Source: Marinactinospora thermotolerans DSM 45154 (lineage in GTDB: Bacteria; Actinomycetota; Actinomycetes; Streptosporangiales; Streptosporangiaceae). From it: a stretch of 64,000 nucleotides of DNA. A program made the position numbers and the translations under genes. This document shows positions 61,801 to 64,000 of this stretch, in pieces (the stretch's first letter is position 1; each line of letters opens with the position of its first letter). Below the pieces are notes generated by a model that saw only the letters and a list, made by a program, of their open reading frames with translations, searched no databases and was not told the DNA's origin. Where the stretch lies: positions 310,001 through 374,000 of the forward strand of contig NZ_FUWS01000003.1 in the NCBI RefSeq assembly GCF_900167435.1, in the 5' to 3' direction.

Positions 61801-64000
61801 CGCGCGCCGCGACCACCCCGCCGAGGACACCACGGCCCCGGCCGCCCGCGCCCGCGCGGCGGCCGAGACGGCCACCGCGGGACTGGACCGCGCCGACCTG
61901 GGCGTCTTCCTCGACGCGATGGACGAGGCCGCGCTGGCCGCGATCACCCGCACCCTCACCGGCGCGGGCCTGTTCGCCGAGGGGGCATCCCACACCCGCG
62001 CGGAGGTCGCCGCGGCCCTGCGCGCCGACCGCCGCCACCACCGCCTCGTCCGGCGCTGGCTGGACGCCCTGCTGCGCGCCGGACGCCTCGGCGAGCAGGA
62101 CGGCCGGCTCGTCGGGCTGCGCCCGGTCGGCGAGGAGGAGGCGCGGCGGGCCTGGGAACGGCTGGCCGAGCTGGAACGGCGCGTGGACTACGGCACCGAG
62201 GTCCTCGACTACATGCGCGCCTGCGCCGAGCACCTGCCCGAACTGCTCAGCGGCGAACTCGACGTGCGCACGCTGCTGTTCCCCGGCGCCGGCCTGGACA
62301 CCGCCGGCGCGGCCTACCGCGACAACCTCGCCATCCGCCACCTCAACGCCGCCGCGGCGGCGGCGCTGCGCGAGGTCGCCGCGGCGCGCACCGGCGAGGA
62401 GCCGCTGCGGGTCCTGGAGATCGGCGCCGGCGTGGGCGGCAGCACCGCCGAGATCGTCCCGGCGCTGGCCGGGCACGACGTCGAGTACCTGTTCACCGAC
62501 ATCTCGCCGTTCTTCCTCACCGAGGCACGCGAACAGTTCGCGGCCTTCCCCTGGGTCTCCTACGGGCTGTTCGACGTCAACCGCGACATCGGCGACCAGG
62601 GGCACGCCCCCAACTCCTTCGACGTGGTCGTCGCCGCCAACGTCGTGCACAACGCCATCGACGCCGACGCGGCCCTGCGCCGCCTCCGCGAGCTGCTCGT
62701 CCCCGGCGGCCACCTCGTCCTCATCGAGACGACCCGGGAGCACAACCCGTCCCTGCTCGTCTCCATGGAGTTCCTCGACGGATTGGACGGCGGCCACCAC
62801 GACGCGCGGGCCGCCGCCGACCAGACCTTCCTCACCCGCGAGCAGTGGGCCGCCGCGCTCGCCGGCGCCGGGGCCGTCACCGACCTGGTCCTGCCCGGCG
62901 ACGACGACGGCCTGGCCCGCACCGGGCAGAGCCTCTACCTGGCCCGGTTCAAGACCGACCGGCAACCGCTCACGGCCGGCGAACTGGCCCGCCACGTCGC
63001 GGCCCGGCTGCCCGACTACATGGTCCCGGCCCAGTGGCGGATCCTCGACGCGCTCCCGTTGACCGGCAACGGCAAGGTGGACCGCGCCGCGCTGGCGGCG
63101 GCCCTGCCGCGCGAGGACACCCCGACCGCCGTCGCGGCCCTGCCCGCCGAGCCCGCCGACGACCTGGAACGCGCCCTGGCCGACCTGTGGGCCGGCCTGC
63201 TGGAGCGCGAGCACGTCGGCCGCGACGACGACTTCTTCGCCCTGGGCGGGGACTCGCTGCTGGTCGCGCGCATGGTGGGCCGGCTGGGCGAGGCCGTCCC
63301 GGGCGTCGGCGACATCGAGTGGGAGGTGGTGCTGCGCCACATGCTGCGCCGTCCCACCGTGGCGGGCCTGGCCGCCTACCTGCGTGACCGCGCCACCCCG
63401 CACCGCGGCGCGGACGCCGCGCCGGCCGGCCCCTACGTGGCGCTCAACGGTCCGGGCGGCGGCACGGTGACGGCGCTCGTCCACGCCGGGACCGGGACGC
63501 TGGTCCCCTACCGGGCGCTGATCACCGAGATCCGGCGCAGGTCGGCCGGCGCTACGACCCTGGCCGGACTGGAACTGCCCGATGTGCCGGTGTTCTTGGA
63601 GGCCGATCCCGCCACCGTCATCACCCGGTGGGCGGCCGACTACGCCCACGCGCTGCTGGAACAGGGCGGGCGGCGCTTCCACGTGGTCGGCTACTGTCTG
63701 GGCGGGCTGGTGGCGACCGAGGTCGCGCGCACCCTCGCCGAGGCCGGCGCCGAGGTCGCCTCGCTCACCGCGATCAGCACCCACCGCCCGCCCTTCCGCC
63801 TCGACGACGAGCTGATCTCGGAGTACGCCTTCGCGGTCATGATGGGCATCGACCCGGTGGCCGTGGGCTTCCCCGCCGACGAGAACCGGGTCTCGGCCGC
63901 CTCCGATGTGCTGCTGGAACGGACCCCCGGCCTGCTGCCCGACGGCGCCATCGGCGAACTGACCGGCGAGTACGCCGACGTCGCCGCCTGCTTCCGGGCC
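58877..64000 (+). CDS. NRPS, docking-Cy-A(MT)-PCP-TE, partial at window end
   Basis: Open from GTG 58877 (GAGG 8 nt upstream) to the edge: 1708 codons and no stop. Residues 1-55 resemble a TubC-type docking domain. Cy3 is at about 75-490 with DLLAADYAS at 206. The A domain (530-1400; YVIYTSGSTGVPKGV near 674) has the cysteine pocket D-L-Y-N-L-S-L-I-W. A methyltransferase is inserted between its halves (about 1050-1320), SAM motif VLEIGAGVGGST. PCP3 has Ser1460 in GGDSL. The final thioesterase has GYCLGG, Cys1607 at the nucleophile position. It adds, cyclises and methylates a third heterocycle, then releases the product. Confidence 0.88.
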   Translation, partial: MSAIDDSTGTLPALLADLRADGVHLWEDEGRIRFRAPTGTLTEERRALLRAHRDEILALLRAEARPRLTPDPAARHEPFPLTDVQGAYLVGRGTAYDYGGVACHAYAELEFDDLDPERLRRAWAALVERHDMLRVVVAAEGHQSVLPEAPGEALTVTDVRGSDTTVHVERARERLRDLVPDPGTWPLVRLHLTRGDDRSVLHLSVDLLAADYASVRMLLDELAALYADPDHPLPPIGATFRDYVLAQRALKDGPGYHRDRAYWMERIEDLPPAPELPLRERAIDAPARFTRHRAALSAAEWRALRSRAAEHGLTPSAVALAAYAETITRWSRRPDFTLNLPVARRLPLHEDVDRIVGDFTTVTLLAVRSGDGATFAERARTRQGRLIEDLDHALYSGGEVLAELSRRRDEPAVLMPVVFTGAIGAEEPDAAGGSWASREVHGVSQTPQVWVDCQVSLEEGGLGVRWDVREEVLPEGVAADAFAAYVDLLRRLAGSADVWEDADPVRVPRHQLDLRAEVNATAGPLPGGLLHEGALDAALRTPDAPAVITPEGTTSHGELWARAAAVAAVLAERGCRPGDRVAIVMDKGVEQVVAAYAVLLAGAAYVPIDIAQPAHRRRVILADAGIRHVLTQSWLTGIDDWADTAEPIAVDAVPAGPALTARPPRAAAPGDLAYVIYTSGSTGVPKGVMISHRAALNTVADVNRRFEVGPGDRILGLASLGFDLSVYDLFGPPAAGGALVLPSAERRGDPSHWAELVADHGVTLWNSVPAQMQMLDDYLASAGDADLPTLRLALLSGDWIPVTLPDRIRARVPGLSLVSLGGATEAAIWSIHHPIGEVDPAWPSIPYGRPLANQTFHVLDERMNDRPDWVVGELYIGGAGVALGYLGDEARTAERFVTHPRTGERLYRTGDLGRYRPGGDIEFLGREDSQVKVRGHRIELAEIEAALLAHPGAAAAAVLAVGDRDSRRLAAFVETARRDHPAEDTTAPAARARAAAETATAGLDRADLGVFLDAMDEAALAAITRTLTGAGLFAEGASHTRAEVAAALRADRRHHRLVRRWLDALLRAGRLGEQDGRLVGLRPVGEEEARRAWERLAELERRVDYGTEVLDYMRACAEHLPELLSGELDVRTLLFPGAGLDTAGAAYRDNLAIRHLNAAAAAALREVAAARTGEEPLRVLEIGAGVGGSTAEIVPALAGHDVEYLFTDISPFFLTEAREQFAAFPWVSYGLFDVNRDIGDQGHAPNSFDVVVAANVVHNAIDADAALRRLRELLVPGGHLVLIETTREHNPSLLVSMEFLDGLDGGHHDARAAADQTFLTREQWAAALAGAGAVTDLVLPGDDDGLARTGQSLYLARFKTDRQPLTAGELARHVAARLPDYMVPAQWRILDALPLTGNGKVDRAALAAALPREDTPTAVAALPAEPADDLERALADLWAGLLEREHVGRDDDFFALGGDSLLVARMVGRLGEAVPGVGDIEWEVVLRHMLRRPTVAGLAAYLRDRATPHRGADAAPAGPYVALNGPGGGTVTALVHAGTGTLVPYRALITEIRRRSAGATTLAGLELPDVPVFLEADPATVITRWAADYAHALLEQGGRRFHVVGYCLGGLVATEVARTLAEAGAEVASLTAISTHRPPFRLDDELISEYAFAVMMGIDPVAVGFPADENRVSAASDVLLERTPGLLPDGAIGELTGEYADVAACFRA

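Noticed and set aside
55520-63784. A 2754-residue open frame on the minus strand
   Set aside because: It is antisense to the NRPS genes, has Gly/Arg/Val/Gln-rich repeats and no domain. It is open because of the high GC of the sense strand.
46360-64000. Calling the cluster coelibactin or yersiniabactin
   Set aside because: The starter appears to be DHB, not salicylate; A1 is atypical; and no reductase or polyketide module is visible. Only a similarity in type is claimed.
1-64000. CRISPR arrays, tRNA, rRNA and riboswitches
   Set aside because: No regular spacer-repeat pattern, cloverleaf or recognised aptamer was seen while reading. A covariance-model scan would be needed to exclude small RNAs.

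Overview
The window is high-GC DNA with strong third-position G/C, polar gene order and many GTG starts. It carries Zur, IdeR-type, MerR/BldC-like and WhiJ-like regulators typical of actinomycetes. A filamentous actinobacterium of the Nocardiopsis/Streptomonospora type fits best, but genus is an inference. No rRNA, tRNA or CRISPR was seen.

Region 1 (1-7.95 kb) is a zinc-homeostasis block: the end of a CobW/COG0523 GTPase, zinc-independent paralogues of ribosomal proteins S18, L28 and S14, a Zur/Fur repressor, and an Azt zinc importer. The importer has a divergent ATPase, then permease, an AztD-like secreted protein, AztC binding protein and AztD. A 15-bp Zur-type box lies between aztA and aztB. 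Region 2 (8.7-17.8 kb) has a VOC protein, an IS5-like remnant, a class-V aminotransferase, an MFS carrier, a TetR-MMPL pair behind three evenly phased operators, and a DHFR-like reductase. Region 3 (18-23 kb) has an iron box, a siderophore-binding lipoprotein and an asymmetric two-gene ABC exporter.

Region 4 (23.4-39.1 kb) holds an acetyltransferase-TetR operon, a TPR/P-loop membrane protein, Ada-AlkA and Ogt repair genes, a sirtuin, a hydrolase, a thioredoxin, a MerR regulator, and an operon of three membrane proteins, two with a C-terminal zinc ribbon. Region 5 (39.1-46.1 kb) is accessory: IS30 and IS5 remnants, an alcohol dehydrogenase, a small overlapping operon ending in a BldC-like gene, a WhiJ-like regulator, and an internally duplicated membrane protein in lower-GC DNA.

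Region 6 (46.4 kb to the window end) is the main discovery: a metallophore cluster. It contains aroA, a 2,3-dihydro-2,3-DHB dehydrogenase, a stand-alone isochorismatase, a DHB-AMP ligase and two NRPSs. The NRPS order is ArCP-Cy-A-PCP-Cy-A-PCP, then docking-Cy-A(MT)-PCP-TE, running off the edge. This predicts a catechol capped, three-heterocycle product with one methylation. Both cluster promoters carry 15-bp boxes nearly identical to the box in front of the zinc importer, and unlike the IdeR-type box at 18.1 kb. The inference is a zinc-responsive catechol-thiazoline metallophore (zincophore).
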